49,695 nucleotides of DNA. It comes from Bauldia sp. Its GTDB lineage: Bacteria > Pseudomonadota > Alphaproteobacteria > Rhizobiales > Kaistiaceae. This document shows positions 35,065 through 46,029 of this stretch, piece by piece; within the stretch, counting starts at the first letter, position 1, and every line of letters starts with the position of its first letter. Made by a program: the position numbers and the translations under genes. The notes under the pieces were generated by a model that was given only the letters and a program-made list of their open reading frames with translations, searched no databases and was not told the DNA's origin. The stretch covers positions 1-49,695 of the forward strand of contig NZ_JAGRLA010000092.1 in NCBI RefSeq assembly GCF_020442045.1. Direction: 5' to 3'.

Positions 35065-35527
35065 CCTGCATCACCTCCTCCGCGACCTGTTTCGCGACCG
35101 TCCCGACCGCGTCCGCGACCGCCCGCGTCAACCCGCCGCCCGTCTCGAAGGAACCGGCCTCGATGGCATAGACGATCGCGCGAGGGGGGAGGGAGCCGAG
35201 CGCCCGGCCGAGCGCGATCGCCTCGGCGAGGCCGAAGCCATGGGTGGAGAGGCCGAATTGCAGGTCGGGCAATATCCCCGCATCGGTCCCGAGATCGATG
35301 CGACGGGCGGTGCCGGGCGGGGCTCCGGACACGCATGCGTCGATCAGAAACGCCGTCCGGGCACCGGCGAGACGGTCAAGAAGCGACGCTGCCTCACCGT
35401 CGTGCTCCACAACCGCGACGCCGGGACCGACCATCGCCCGCAGCCGCCGCGCAACCAGCCGCCCGACCGCGTCGTCGCCACGGTCGGGATTGCCGATCCC
35501 GACGATCATGACGCTCGCATCGCTCAT
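35057..35527 (-). CDS. Hydrogenase maturation protease (HycI/HoxW type)
   Basis: Endopeptidase of 156 residues that trims the C-terminus of the large subunit after metal insertion. The N-terminal [17 protein letters not shown] contains the nickel-sensing Asp/Glu region, and [14 protein letters not shown] and [14 protein letters not shown] supply the other conserved acidic and His residues. It follows the large-subunit gene with an ATGA overlap, and that subunit does carry a cleavable tail, so this is the matching protease. Confidence 0.92.
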   Translation of the reverse strand: MSDASVMIVGIGNPDRGDDAVGRLVARRLRAMVGPGVAVVEHDGEAASLLDRLAGARTAFLIDACVSGAPPGTARRIDLGTDAGILPDLQFGLSTHGFGLAEAIALGRALGSLPPRAIVYAIEAGSFETGGGLTRAVADAVGTVAKQVAEEVMQDA

Positions 35528-36814
35528 CCGCTCGTTTCCTCGATCCGCTCCAGCTTGAGGAAATGCGTCGAGCAGGAGATGCAGGGGTCGTAGTTGCGGA
35601 CCGTCTGCTCGCAGCGATGCTGAAGCGCCTCGTCGTCGAGATCGAGCCAGCCTCCGACATAGTCGCGGAGGTCCTCCTCGATGCTCGGCTGGTTCTGCGA
35701 GGTCGGCGGCACGATCCGCGCCTCGGCGATCGACCCGTCCTCCTCAAGCCGATAGCGGTGATAGAGGAGCCCGCGCGGCGCTTCGGTCGCCGCATGGCCG
35801 ATACCGGCGCGCGGCACGACATCGACCGACGGGCGGTCCGGCTGCTCGAAGGTCTCGATGATGCGCAGCGCCTCGTCGATGGCGTGAAGGACCTCGACGG
35901 AGCGGACGATGATGCTCTGGAAGGGATTGGTGCAGGTCGTCCCGAGTCCGGCATCCCGCGCCGCCTCGCGGGCGGCCGGCGCCAGCCTGTCGAAGTTGAG
36001 GCTGTAGCGGGCCAGCGGTCCGACCAGGTATGAGCCGCCGTGGAGCCGGGACTGCAGCGCGGTCGAGCGCGCGACATGCACCTCCTCGAAATGCCTGTCA
36101 TAGTCGGCGACCCGGATATCGAGCCCGCGATTGGAGACCACGCGTCCTTCGTTGAACGGGTATTCGTCGGGATGGCGAAGAGCGACGAAGGTGTAGTCGC
36201 GGCTGCGATCGGGAAAGTCGAAGCCGGCGACCAGCTTCACCGTATCGACCGCGATGTCCCGCACCGACTTCAGCGTCTCACCGAGATCGGCCAGCTCGCG
36301 CTTGCCGGGGATCCGGTAGAAGCCGCCGACCCTGACATTGATCGGATGGATCTCGCGCCCGCCAACCAGATTGACGATGTCGTTGCCGGCCTTCTTCAGC
36401 GCGAGCCCCTTCTTGACGATCTCGCCGTGGTCCCTCGCCATGTCGATCGCCCCGGCATAACCGAGGAAATCCGGGGCATGCAGCATGTAGACATGGAGGA
36501 CATGGCTCTCGATCCACTCGCCGCAATAAAGCAGTCGCCTCAGCTCGCGGAGCGGCCCGCCGACGGTAATCCCGAGAGCGTCCTCCATGGCATGGACCGA
36601 GCTCATCTGGTAGGCGACCGGACAGATGCCGCAGATGCGCGCGGTGATGTCGGGCGCCTCGCTGAAGGCCCGTCCGCGCATGAACGCTTCGAAGAAGCGC
36701 GGCGGTTCGAAGATCGAGAGCTCGGCCGACTGGACGGCGCCGTCGCGGACGACGACCTTGAAGGCGCCTTCGCCTTCGACCCGGGCGAGATAGTCGACCT
36801 TGATCGTCCTGGTC

Positions 36815-36825
<11 letters not shown>
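35524..36825 (-). CDS. hydA: NiFe hydrogenase large subunit, group 3b type (HydA)
   Basis: Catalytic subunit, 433 residues, holding the NiFe(CN)2CO centre. The N-terminal ligand motif is RICGICP (Cys65, Cys68) and the C-terminal one is DPCISCSTH (Cys415, Cys418). A 12-residue tail beginning FLKLERIEE after His421 is the expected cleavage peptide. [13 protein letters not shown] and [17 protein letters not shown] fit the alpha subunit of soluble NAD(P)-linked hydrogenases such as Pyrococcus HydA. It overlaps the small-subunit gene by 11 bases. With HydB, HydG and HydD it would exchange electrons between H2 and NAD(P)H in the cytoplasm. Confidence 0.95.
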
Positions 36826-37594
<769 letters not shown>

Positions 37595-37596
37595 GC

Positions 37597-38436
37597 TCAA
37601 AGCTCCTTCAGCGCCAGGTGGTAGCGGATCCGGTCATAGCGGAAAACCGGACCATCCTTGCAGATGAACACGGGCGAGAACTGGCAGTGGCCGCAAAGGC
37701 CGATCGCGCATTTCATGTTGCGTTCCATCGACACGTAGATCGCCTCGTCGGGTACGCCGGCGTTGCCGAGCGCCTGCACGCCGAAGCGCATCATGATCTC
37801 GGGACCGCACAGAAGTGCGACGGTATTTTCCGGATCGAAGGCGACGCGGGGCAGGAGCGTCGTGACGACGCCAACGTGACCATGCCAGTCATCGGCGGCG
37901 TGGTCGACCGTGACCAGCAGGTCGATATCGAGGCGCCGGCGCCAGGATTCCAGCTCGCGCAGGTAGAGGATATCGCCGGGGCTCCGGGTACCGTAGAGGA
38001 TCGCCACCTCGCCGAAGCGGTCGCGCTCCGCCAGCAGCCGGTAGATGACCGGCCGGAGCGGCGCGAGGCCGATGCCCCCGGCAAGCAGGACCACGTCCTT
38101 GCCCTCCAGCGCCTCCATCGGCCAGCCGACCCCGAAGGGACCGCGCAGGCCAAGCGTATCACCCTTGCGAAGTCCGGCCAGCGCACGCGACACGGCGCCG
38201 ACCGTCCGAATCGTGTGGACGATGCCATCGCCTTTCGCCGGATCGCCGCTGACGCTGATGGCCGACTCGCCGACGCCGAAGGCGGTCAACATGTTGAACT
38301 GGCCCGGCGCGAAGGCCGGCAGGTCGTCGCCTTCCGGCTCAAGCCTCAGCGTGAAGACGTCGGGCGCGTCCTTCCGGCGCGTTACGATCCGCATCACCTG
38401 CGGCACCATCGGATCGGGGCTGGCCACCTGAAGCAT
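37597..38436 (-). CDS. hydG: Hydrogenase FAD/NAD(P)-binding subunit (HydG)
   Basis: Flavoprotein of 279 residues of the ferredoxin-NADP reductase family. It has an FAD-binding barrel ([20 protein letters not shown]), an NAD(P)-binding domain ([30 protein letters not shown]) and a C-terminal 2Fe-2S segment ([13 protein letters not shown], with a last Cys in VFICKDGP). This is the gamma subunit of sulfhydrogenase-type enzymes and the site where NAD(P)H reacts. It sits two bases from the small-subunit start and two bases from the preceding gene. Confidence 0.93.
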   Translation of the reverse strand: MLQVASPDPMVPQVMRIVTRRKDAPDVFTLRLEPEGDDLPAFAPGQFNMLTAFGVGESAISVSGDPAKGDGIVHTIRTVGAVSRALAGLRKGDTLGLRGPFGVGWPMEALEGKDVVLLAGGIGLAPLRPVIYRLLAERDRFGEVAILYGTRSPGDILYLRELESWRRRLDIDLLVTVDHAADDWHGHVGVVTTLLPRVAFDPENTVALLCGPEIMMRFGVQALGNAGVPDEAIYVSMERNMKCAIGLCGHCQFSPVFICKDGPVFRYDRIRYHLALKEL

Positions 38437-38438
38437 GG

Positions 38439-38909
38439 TCAGGCCGCCGGCTTTCCGTAAACGTCGAGCACCTGGAGCCGTGTCGCCTGCAGGCGCTGAT
38501 ACAGAATTGGCACCAGCCGTTTCATGACGTCATAGCCGAGGCCGGGATCCGCGTCGCATTTGTTGCGCAGGCAGGTCGCATCCATGGCGATCGCCCGAAC
38601 GCGTTCCAGGGCGTGGGCGTCATATTGCCAGCGATACGGCGGAAACAGCCACGAAACCCCGACGATATCGCCTTCCGCCACGGTCTGGAAGGTGATCGCG
38701 CCGGCGCCCGGCGCGGCAATCTCAAGCGCGACCCGGCCCTCGCGGACCAGGTAGAGCTGGTCGGCCGGTCCGCCTTCGCGGAACAGGTATTTCCCGGCCT
38801 CGAAGCGGACGTTCCTGGCGCATCCGACAACGAGCTCGAGAAAGGATTCGTCGAGGCCCGCAAAGAAGGGGTGTTCCCTGACGATGCGCTCCAGTCCTTC
38901 CACCGCCAT
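38439..38909 (-). CDS. Cyclic-nucleotide-binding-domain protein without DNA-binding domain
   Basis: Protein of 156 residues consisting of one CAP-like effector barrel: [20 protein letters not shown], then [20 protein letters not shown], then the phosphate-cassette region [15 protein letters not shown]. After the barrel there is one long helix ([20 protein letters not shown]) and no winged helix, so it is not a normal Crp regulator. ATG at 38909 has GGGAGATTGAGG upstream. It lies inside the hydrogenase structural operon between hydB and hydG, two bases from hydG, which suggests it binds to or senses for the hydrogenase itself. Confidence 0.83.
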   Translation of the reverse strand: MAVEGLERIVREHPFFAGLDESFLELVVGCARNVRFEAGKYLFREGGPADQLYLVREGRVALEIAAPGAGAITFQTVAEGDIVGVSWLFPPYRWQYDAHALERVRAIAMDATCLRNKCDADPGLGYDVMKRLVPILYQRLQATRLQVLDVYGKPAA

Positions 38910-38926
38910 CCTCAATCTCCCTCGTC

Positions 38927-40045
<1,119 letters not shown>

Positions 40046-40084
40046 GCGCGATCCTCTCCGACGCCAGCCCCTTTTTTGGAGGCG

Positions 40085-40115
40085 ATTTTACCCGCCTAAG
40101 GTCGCGTCACGTCAA
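40085..40115 (-). promoter_or_regulatory. Candidate promoter of the hydrogenase operon
   Basis: On the minus strand TTGACG (40115-40110) and TAAAAT (40090-40085) are separated by 19 bases, slightly long. Transcription would start near 40078, about 33 bases before the GTG of hydB. No complete FixK box was found in this spacer. Confidence 0.35.
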
Positions 40116-40160
40116 CGTGCGGAAAAGAAAAATCCGCTTCTGCCCGACCGGCGGCAATCA

Positions 40161-40850
40161 CTAACTATTGAGGTGCCCCAGAGCTTGCCTGTCGCGCAGC
40201 ACGATGCGTCGCGAGGTCGGAATCTCGATCGCCATGTCGCATTCGAGCCGGGTCAATGTCCGCGACACCGTTTCGATCGTCAGGCCGAGATAATCCGCGA
40301 TGTCCTGCCGCGACATCGGCAGGTCGAGGACGATGTCGGAACAGCCGCGCCCCGCCATATCGAGCAGGAAGGTCGCCACGCGTTCCTGCGCCCGCTTGCG
40401 ACCAAGCAGCAGCAGGTGGTCCTGGGCGCGCTTCAGCTCCTTCGCCGTGTGGGTCCACAATTCGGCGGAGAGGCTCGGGTCCTTCCCGGCGAGCGACACC
40501 AGAGCGCTGCGCTTGGCGACCAGTACCACGGCATCCGCGATCGCCTCGGCGGTGAAATGGCGCTCCGTGCCGATCTCGAGTCCGAAGACGTCACCCTGGA
40601 TGTGGAAGTCGCCGATCTGGCGGCGGCCGTCGCTGAGCAGCTTGTAGGTTCGCACCGCGCCCGAGACCACCCTGTAGACGTTGTCGACCGGCTCGCCTTC
40701 ACCGTAGATCTCGGAATTCCGGGCGTAGCGCACGGAAACCCCGACCGAGGCGAAGGCGTCGGCCAGGGGAACGGATTCGGCGCGCGGCCGGGTCTGCGAG
40801 AATCGTCCGACCTCCTGGTCCAGAATGTGCTTTGATTCCTGATGCAACAT
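40161..40850 (-). CDS. fixK: Crp/Fnr-family regulator, FixK type
   Basis: Transcription factor of 229 residues. The effector barrel covers about residues 40-125 (SEIYGEGEPVDNVYRVVSG, GDFHIQGDVFGLEIG), then a dimer helix (EKLK-like AKELKRAQDHLLLLGR), then the winged helix MSRQDIADYLGLTIETVSR. The recognition helix has Glu193, Ser196 and Arg197, the FNR/FixK set that reads TTGA. It lacks the N-terminal cysteine cluster of FNR, so oxygen control must come through FixL/FixJ; Cys204 just after the recognition helix could allow redox tuning. It is divergent from fixL with a FixK box in the spacer. Confidence 0.88.
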   Translation of the reverse strand: MLHQESKHILDQEVGRFSQTRPRAESVPLADAFASVGVSVRYARNSEIYGEGEPVDNVYRVVSGAVRTYKLLSDGRRQIGDFHIQGDVFGLEIGTERHFTAEAIADAVVLVAKRSALVSLAGKDPSLSAELWTHTAKELKRAQDHLLLLGRKRAQERVATFLLDMAGRGCSDIVLDLPMSRQDIADYLGLTIETVSRTLTRLECDMAIEIPTSRRIVLRDRQALGHLNS

Positions 40851-40879
40851 GGCGACGGGCCTCCGGTCGGCGTGTTTTT

Positions 40880-40893
40880 TTGATCGTGATCAA
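40880..40893. promoter_or_regulatory. Perfect FixK/FNR box in the fixK-fixL spacer
   Basis: TTGATCGTGATCAA is an exact match to the FNR/FixK consensus TTGAT-N4-ATCAA. Its centre is 36 bases before the fixK ATG and about 79 bases before the fixL ATG. On the fixK side it lies immediately after CATATT, so it would overlap the start of transcription, a position expected to repress. Confidence 0.85.
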
Positions 40894-40898
40894 ATATG
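40893..40898 (-). promoter_or_regulatory. Candidate -10 of fixK
   Basis: CATATT on the minus strand, with transcription predicted near 40886, the centre of the FixK box. No good -35 precedes it, as expected for a promoter needing an activator; the inverted repeat at 40937-40956 is centred about 60 bases upstream of that start. Confidence 0.35.
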
Positions 40899-40936
40899 TA
40901 GCGACGGGTGGCAGAGCGGGAAATTCGGGTAATCTC

Positions 40937-40956
40937 CCTACGGAGAATCCCGTAGG
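40937..40956. promoter_or_regulatory. Inverted repeat, candidate FixJ site
   Basis: CCTACGG at 40937-40943 and CCGTAGG at 40950-40956 form a perfect 7-base inverted repeat around AGAATC. Its position about 60 bases upstream of the inferred fixK start resembles where FixJ activates fixK in rhizobia. Assignment to FixJ is by position, not by a confirmed consensus. Confidence 0.4.
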
Positions 40957-40965
40957 CGCCGGCAA

Positions 40966-42519
40966 ATGGAGACGATGACGGGCGAGATAAAGATGTTGGG
41001 GCCGGCGCAGGGCCATCGAATCGCGATACCCGTGCGCCCCGGACCATCCGGTCCGGTCGGCGCCCTGCTGCGCTATGCGCTGCCGTTCGGCGCGGTCGCC
41101 GTGGCGGTTCTCGCCTGCGCGTCGATCTGCGGGCGCACGGGCGACCCGTCGCTCTTCCTCTTCGCGGGCATCGCCGTGGTGGTTTCGGCGGCCTATGGCG
41201 GCCTGGGTCCCGGCCTGCTGGCCACCGCGCTCACCGTCGCGGCCGCCTTCGCCATGGCCTATTTCTTCGTCGAGGCCCATGTCGACATCATCAAGGCGCT
41301 GGTGTTCAGCTTTCTCGGCGGGGCGATCGCGATGATGGGCGAGCGGCTGCACCGGCTGCGCGCCGAGACCGAGGCCTTCGCCAACGATCTCATCGCCCGC
41401 GAGGCGCATCTCCAGTCGATCCTCGACACGGTCCCGGATGCGATGGTGGTGATCGACGAGGCGGGCGTCATCCGGTCCTTCTCGAGCGCCGCCGAGCGGC
41501 TCTTCGGCCTTGCCGCCGGGGATGCGGTCGGCAAGAATGTCAACATCCTGATGCCGCCGCCCTACAAGCAGGATCACGACCGCTACATCCAGCGCTACCT
41601 CCAGTCCGGCCACCCGCGGATCATCGGCATCGGCCGCGTCGTCGTCGGCCAGCGGGCGGACGGCACGACCTTTCCCATGGAGCTCGCGGTCGGCGAGATG
41701 GTGTCGCAGGAAAGGCGCTACTTCACCGGCTTCGTCCGCGACCTCAGCGAGCGGCTGGAGACGGAGACGCGGCTGCAGCAGCTGCAGTCGGAGCTGGTCC
41801 ATATCTCGCGGCTGACCGCGATGGGCGAGATGGCCTCGACGCTGGCCCACGAGATCAACCAGCCGCTTTCGGCGATCGCCAACTACATCAGCGGCTCGCG
41901 CCGGCTCCTCGCCTCGCAGGACGAGCGCGCCGGGCCGCGCCTGCGCGAGGCGCTCGACAAGGCGGCCGACCAGGCGCTGCGGGCCGGGCAGATCATCCGC
42001 CACCTGCGCGAATTCGTCAGCCGCGGCGAGAGCGAGAAGCGCGGCGAGAGCGTCGCCCGCATGGTCGAGGAGGCGAGCGCCTTGGCGCTGGTCGGGGCGA
42101 AGGAACGCGGCATCCGCGTCCGCTTCGACATCGCCGACGACGTCAACCACGTCCTCGCCGACCGGGTGCAGGTCGAGCAGGTCCTGCTCAACCTGATCCG
42201 CAACGCCATCGAGGCGATGACCGAGGCGGATTCGAGCCCCAAGGAGCTGGCCATCTCGGCCAGGCGGATTCCCGGCGGCATGGTCGAGATCGCGGTCGCC
42301 GATACCGGTCCCGGCATCGCGCCGGAGGTGGCGGAGCGGCTGTTCACCCCCTTCGTCACCTCCAAGGTGCAGGGGATGGGGGTCGGCCTGTCGATCTCGC
42401 GGACCATCATCAATGCCCATGGCGGGACGATCTCGGCCGATACCCTTCCCGGCAAGGGCACGACGTTCCGTTTCACCCTCAGGACGATCGACGTTTCGGA
42501 AGGCGGGGATGAAGACTGA
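40966..42519 (+). CDS. fixL: Oxygen-sensing histidine kinase FixL
   Basis: Membrane kinase of 517 residues. Four membrane segments span about residues 33-125 ([18 protein letters not shown] to [12 protein letters not shown]). The heme PAS domain is clear: [16 protein letters not shown] carries the proximal heme ligand His204, and [12 protein letters not shown] carries Arg224, equivalent to Bradyrhizobium Arg220. The neighbouring position equal to its His214 is Arg218 here. The kinase core has the phosphorylated His295 in [18 protein letters not shown]-box [10 protein letters not shown] and the DTGPGIAPE glycine box. Heme without oxygen allows phosphorylation of FixJ. It overlaps fixJ by 11 bases. 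Confidence 0.93.
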   Translation: METMTGEIKMLGPAQGHRIAIPVRPGPSGPVGALLRYALPFGAVAVAVLACASICGRTGDPSLFLFAGIAVVVSAAYGGLGPGLLATALTVAAAFAMAYFFVEAHVDIIKALVFSFLGGAIAMMGERLHRLRAETEAFANDLIAREAHLQSILDTVPDAMVVIDEAGVIRSFSSAAERLFGLAAGDAVGKNVNILMPPPYKQDHDRYIQRYLQSGHPRIIGIGRVVVGQRADGTTFPMELAVGEMVSQERRYFTGFVRDLSERLETETRLQQLQSELVHISRLTAMGEMASTLAHEINQPLSAIANYISGSRRLLASQDERAGPRLREALDKAADQALRAGQIIRHLREFVSRGESEKRGESVARMVEEASALALVGAKERGIRVRFDIADDVNHVLADRVQVEQVLLNLIRNAIEAMTEADSSPKELAISARRIPGGMVEIAVADTGPGIAPEVAERLFTPFVTSKVQGMGVGLSISRTIINAHGGTISADTLPGKGTTFRFTLRTIDVSEGGDED

Positions 42520-43135
42520 CGCCACAGTTCACGTGATCGACGACGACCGGGACGTCCGCGAATCGCTGTCCTTCCTGCTCGAGACGGCGGGCCTGGCGGT
42601 GCGGGCCTTCGAATCGGCGAGCGCCTTCCTCGACGTCCTGCCGCGCGGCGAGAAGGGCTGCATCGTCACCGATGTCAGGATGCCGGGGATCAGCGGCACC
42701 CAGCTGCTGGCCGAGCTGAAGGCGAGGGGCGTCGGCATGCCGGTCATCGTCATCACCGGCCATGGCGACGTGCCGCTGGCGGTCGAGGCGATGAAGCTCG
42801 GCGCCTTCGACTTCATCGAAAAGCCCTTCGATGACGCGACGATCGTCACCGCGGTCGAATCGGCGCTGAGGGAAGAGGAGCGGCGCGAGGAGAACGAGGC
42901 GGGCAAGGCCGACGTCGTGGCGCGCCTGTCGATGCTCTCCCAGCGCGAGCGGCAGGTCCTCGACGGCCTGGTCGGCGGCCTGCCCAACAAGACCATCGCC
43001 TATGACCTCGGCATCAGCCCGCGGACGGTGGAGGTCTACCGCGCCAACGTGATGAGCAAGATGGAGGCGGCGAGCCTCTCCGACCTGGTGCGCATGGCGA
43101 TCCTGGCCGGCGAGGTCTCGAAGCGCGGAGCATAG
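42509..43135 (+). CDS. fixJ: Response regulator FixJ
   Basis: Two-domain regulator of 208 residues. The receiver domain starts [14 protein letters not shown], is phosphorylated at Asp55 ([10 protein letters not shown]) and has Lys in FIEKPFDD. The C-terminal LuxR-type helix-turn-helix has [20 protein letters not shown] and [16 protein letters not shown]. The ATG at 42509 overlaps the fixL end by 11 bases and has GGAAGGCGGGG upstream. It should activate fixK when phosphorylated under low oxygen. Confidence 0.93.
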   Translation: MKTDATVHVIDDDRDVRESLSFLLETAGLAVRAFESASAFLDVLPRGEKGCIVTDVRMPGISGTQLLAELKARGVGMPVIVITGHGDVPLAVEAMKLGAFDFIEKPFDDATIVTAVESALREEERREENEAGKADVVARLSMLSQRERQVLDGLVGGLPNKTIAYDLGISPRTVEVYRANVMSKMEAASLSDLVRMAILAGEVSKRGA

Positions 43136-43235
43136 GGGAGCGGGCCGAAACGCCGCCGGCCGGCGCGGCGGGCGGCGATACGGCGGCGAGACCCTCGGCA
43201 TCCGCAAGGCCGGCGGGCAGGACCATCGACGACGA

Positions 43236-44237
43236 TCAGGCCGCCAGGGGGACGACGTCCTCAAGAAACGTCGCGGGCATGGCACCGGCGGCGCCGATGG
43301 CGACCAGCCGGGTCTCCGGCCGGCGATCGCCCCACGGCTCGTCGCGGGCGATGTCGATCCGCTTGCCGACCACCTGGACGATGATCCGGCGAGCCGGCTC
43401 CTCCTCGCAAAAGACGAAGCCTTTCAGCCGATAGACCGAGCCGGGCAGGCGCTTGACGGCGTCACGCAGTCCGTCCAGCGACACCGGCCGGTCGGTATGC
43501 AGCATCGCCGTTGCGAAGGTGGCGGCATGGTCGTGGTGGTGGTGGCCATGACCATGACCATTGCCATGGCAACCGCAATCCGGACCATGGACATGGTCCG
43601 TCGCCGCATCGAGATGTTCGGAGGCAAACCGGCCAACCGACAGCAGGATGTCGAGCGGAACATCGGCGTTGACCGCCTCGACGAGCCTGTAGCGCCGGAA
43701 GCGCGAGCCAAGCCAGTCGTGCACGCCTTGCACCGTCTCGCGATCCACCAGATCCACCTTGTTGAGGATCACCAGGTCGGAGAACGCGATCTGGCGGAGC
43801 TTCAGCTCCATCTGCTCCGGCGCAGCGAAGAGCTGGTCGGCGTCGACGATGCACATGATGCTGTCGAGCCGGATCGTGTCGCGGAACGTGTGATCCGTGA
43901 ACGTCATCGCGATGGAAGACGGATCGGAAACGCCGCTGGCCTCCAGGATGATGTATTGCGGCCGCTCGGGCCGGGCGAGGACGGCTTCCACCGTCTCGAT
44001 CAGGTCATCCCGGATCGAGCAGCAGACGCAGCCATTGGCGAGGCTCATGACGTTGCTGTCGACGCCGACCACGAGGTCGGCGTCTATGTTGATGGATCCG
44101 AAATCGTTGACCAGGACGGCCACGCGCAGTCCGTGATTGCCGGTCAGGATGCGGTTGAGGAGCGTGGTCTTTCCAGCGCCGAGGAAGCCGGTCAGGATGG
44201 TGACGGGCACGGCGTCGACCGAACCAAACTGGATCAT
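43236..44237 (-). CDS. COG0523 (CobW/G3E-type) GTPase with His-rich metal-binding stretch
   Basis: P-loop GTPase of 333 residues, probably a metal chaperone or insertase. Walker A is GFLGAGKTT (17-25), the metal motif GCVCCS has Cys70, Cys72 and Cys73, and the guanine motif NKVD is at 159-162. Residues 215-237 are extremely His-rich (HVHGPDCGCHGNGHGHG, then HHHHDH). A C-terminal CobW domain (GSVYRLKGFVFCEEEPARR) follows. It begins four bases after the stop of the metallo-hydrolase, so they are one operon, suggesting that it loads zinc, iron or another metal into that enzyme. It is related to, but distinct from, the hydrogenase nickel GTPase HypB. Confidence 0.9.
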   Translation of the reverse strand: MIQFGSVDAVPVTILTGFLGAGKTTLLNRILTGNHGLRVAVLVNDFGSINIDADLVVGVDSNVMSLANGCVCCSIRDDLIETVEAVLARPERPQYIILEASGVSDPSSIAMTFTDHTFRDTIRLDSIMCIVDADQLFAAPEQMELKLRQIAFSDLVILNKVDLVDRETVQGVHDWLGSRFRRYRLVEAVNADVPLDILLSVGRFASEHLDAATDHVHGPDCGCHGNGHGHGHHHHDHAATFATAMLHTDRPVSLDGLRDAVKRLPGSVYRLKGFVFCEEEPARRIIVQVVGKRIDIARDEPWGDRRPETRLVAIGAAGAMPATFLEDVVPLAA

Positions 44238-44241
44238 CGGA

Positions 44242-45702
44242 TCACTCCGGCTTGTTCTTGCGGCCCGGGATCACATCATCGACCCTGATCGCGAAGTCAC
44301 TGGGCCATTCCGGTGCCGGGGCGCGGAACACATCCTCGGGGTAGTACTCCCTCGGGTCGATCTCCATGTCGCGATATTTCTGGTCCTGCTGCTCGGCGCG
44401 CGACGATCGGGGCTGAGGCGGCCTGATCTCATCGGGCAGGGTGATCTTCCCCTCGGCCTCCATCCTGGCCAGTTCGCGGAACGGTGCGACCGATCCCGAT
44501 TTCCCGGGAATCGCCGCCTTCCGGTACCAGATCGCGTCCTTGGTGACATTGACCACCGCGACATCGAGACCCCACTGGAAGAGGCCATCATAATGGGCGC
44601 GGATGCCGGCCAGCATCTCGGCGTCGATGTCGTCGTCCTGGGTGTAATGCGTCACCATTCCCAATCGGGGCCGCGCATCGGCAAAGAGCTTGCCGACCGC
44701 GTAATGCGACGTGTGATGGGTGTCGATGGTGTAGTTGAACAGCTCCTGCGGCAGGCCGTATTTGTAGGTCATCAGCAAGCCGATGTCCTGACCGGACATT
44801 TCGGTCACGAAGACATCCGCGCCCTTGCCGTATTGGCGGGAAAGCTCGTCGGGGCGGCCGTCGCCGGTCCAGACGAAGCTGAGACCGTTCCAGTCAAGAC
44901 GGTATCCGACGGCACCGTCCTTGGCGTGACTGCGTGGCCAACTGCGGACCACGACGCCGTCCTGGTCGTAGACGATTCCGCCCTCCTTCCGGAAGTCGAA
45001 CTCGTTGACCTCGATTTCGTAGCCGTCGCCGATCGGAAAGACGTCGAATGCCTCCAGATGCCAGCGCAACATCTGCTTCATGCCGTCGACCATGGCCTTG
45101 GTGCCGAGTTCCGGCGTGCGGCCGGAAGGGCCGTGAATCCGCAGTGGCGTATAGCCCCCGGACCAGGCGCGGAAGGGGAAGATGTAGGGGACGTCGGCGT
45201 AGTGGTCGACATGCAGGTGGGTGATGAAGATGTCGTTGATCAGCTGCCCGGGCACCTGCATGCCGATGATATTGCGGACACACCCGGTTCCGAAGTCGAA
45301 GAAGAAGCGCTTTCCATTGCCGAGCTCCACCATGATGCAGGTGCCGGCCTGGTCCTCGCGCGGGGGATAGGGCGTCGAGCCACAGAACGAAATCCGCATC
45401 TCATCCGGGCCCAGCTCCTCCGTCAGCGGAAAGTAGTTCGCGTTCGAGCCGGTCATGTACTTCGTCGGGCGGAAATATTCGGGCAGCGAGATGCCACCGG
45501 CCGGACGTCCGCCATAGGGATTCCTGAGGGTTGAACCGAGAGGTCCGGAGCCCTCATGGGCCGAGACGCTTCCAGCGTGAAGAGTCGCGGCGCCGGCCAC
45601 CGCGGCGCCGGTGGCGAGTCCTTTGAGAAGATCACGGCGGGCGGGATCTTCCGGTCCGTCATTCTCGGGGCGAGGCGTATGTTTCTGCCGTTCCTTGCTC
45701 AT
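44242..45702 (-). CDS. Tat-exported metallo-beta-lactamase-fold hydrolase
   Basis: Protein of 486 residues. A twin-arginine signal is visible (ARRDLLKGLATGAAVAGAA, cleavage probably after SVSA). The metal site is THLHVDHYAD (His162, His164, Asp166, His167), with later ligands in PRSHAKDG, VWTGDGRPDE and THHTSHYAVG. Length and a long C-terminal tail (to about residue 486) set it apart from small lactonases; the segment SNANYFPLTEELGPDEMRIS is reminiscent of a family named after the guanitoxin enzyme GntH, but that link is from memory and weak. ATGA overlap with the small upstream gene and tight spacing to the GTPase define a three-gene operon. Substrate unknown. Confidence 0.85.
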   Translation of the reverse strand: MSKERQKHTPRPENDGPEDPARRDLLKGLATGAAVAGAATLHAGSVSAHEGSGPLGSTLRNPYGGRPAGGISLPEYFRPTKYMTGSNANYFPLTEELGPDEMRISFCGSTPYPPREDQAGTCIMVELGNGKRFFFDFGTGCVRNIIGMQVPGQLINDIFITHLHVDHYADVPYIFPFRAWSGGYTPLRIHGPSGRTPELGTKAMVDGMKQMLRWHLEAFDVFPIGDGYEIEVNEFDFRKEGGIVYDQDGVVVRSWPRSHAKDGAVGYRLDWNGLSFVWTGDGRPDELSRQYGKGADVFVTEMSGQDIGLLMTYKYGLPQELFNYTIDTHHTSHYAVGKLFADARPRLGMVTHYTQDDDIDAEMLAGIRAHYDGLFQWGLDVAVVNVTKDAIWYRKAAIPGKSGSVAPFRELARMEAEGKITLPDEIRPPQPRSSRAEQQDQKYRDMEIDPREYYPEDVFRAPAPEWPSDFAIRVDDVIPGRKNKPE

Positions 45703-45938
45703 CTGCTTTCCTCGTCTGTCTTGTTCCAGAACGTCTTGGCGAAACGCATCAGCTCCTGTTCGAGCTCATCGCGGATATCGGACCACGCGGCCCGCACGTC
45801 CGGTTCCGCCTGCACGTCGCAAGAGCGTGCGCAGGCCTCCCGGTAGTCACGAAGCGCGGCCTTCAGCCGCTTGTCCCGGACCGGCCTCGCGGCGAGCAGG
45901 CTTGCGATTTCCGGCGGTGGGGAATGATTGGACTCCAC
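45699..45938 (-). CDS. Small protein of unknown function, first gene of the MBL-GTPase operon
   Basis: I do not recognise this protein. It would be about 79 residues from GTG at 45938, or 99 from TTG at 45998; no strong ribosome binding site marks either. The C-terminal part is helical and charged (AALRDYREACARSCDVQ, IRDELEQELMRFAKTFW), with two cysteines and no signal peptide or membrane segment. Its stop overlaps the start of the Tat-exported hydrolase as ATGA, which supports it as a real gene. It might be a chaperone or partner for the hydrolase. Confidence 0.5.
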   Translation of the reverse strand: MESNHSPPPEIASLLAARPVRDKRLKAALRDYREACARSCDVQAEPDVRAAWSDIRDELEQELMRFAKTFWNKTDEESR

Positions 45939-46029
45939 TGCGATGAACCCGTTGGCGTTTCTCCGGGCCGTATGGGGCTTCTGGCCGGTCGCGGCCAAGT
46001 GAGTTACGGTGAGTGGGGAGTGAGTTGAC

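Noticed and set aside
38439..38909. Annotation as a Crp/Fnr transcription factor
   Set aside because: The protein ends after the effector barrel and one helix; no winged-helix region is encoded before the stop.
40046..40160. A FixK box in the hydrogenase promoter
   Set aside because: Only a half-site (TTGACG...) is present; there is no TCAA partner at the right spacing.
43236..44237. Identification of the His-rich GTPase as HypB
   Set aside because: The GCVCCS motif and the CobW C-terminal domain are COG0523 features, and HypB hallmarks are missing.
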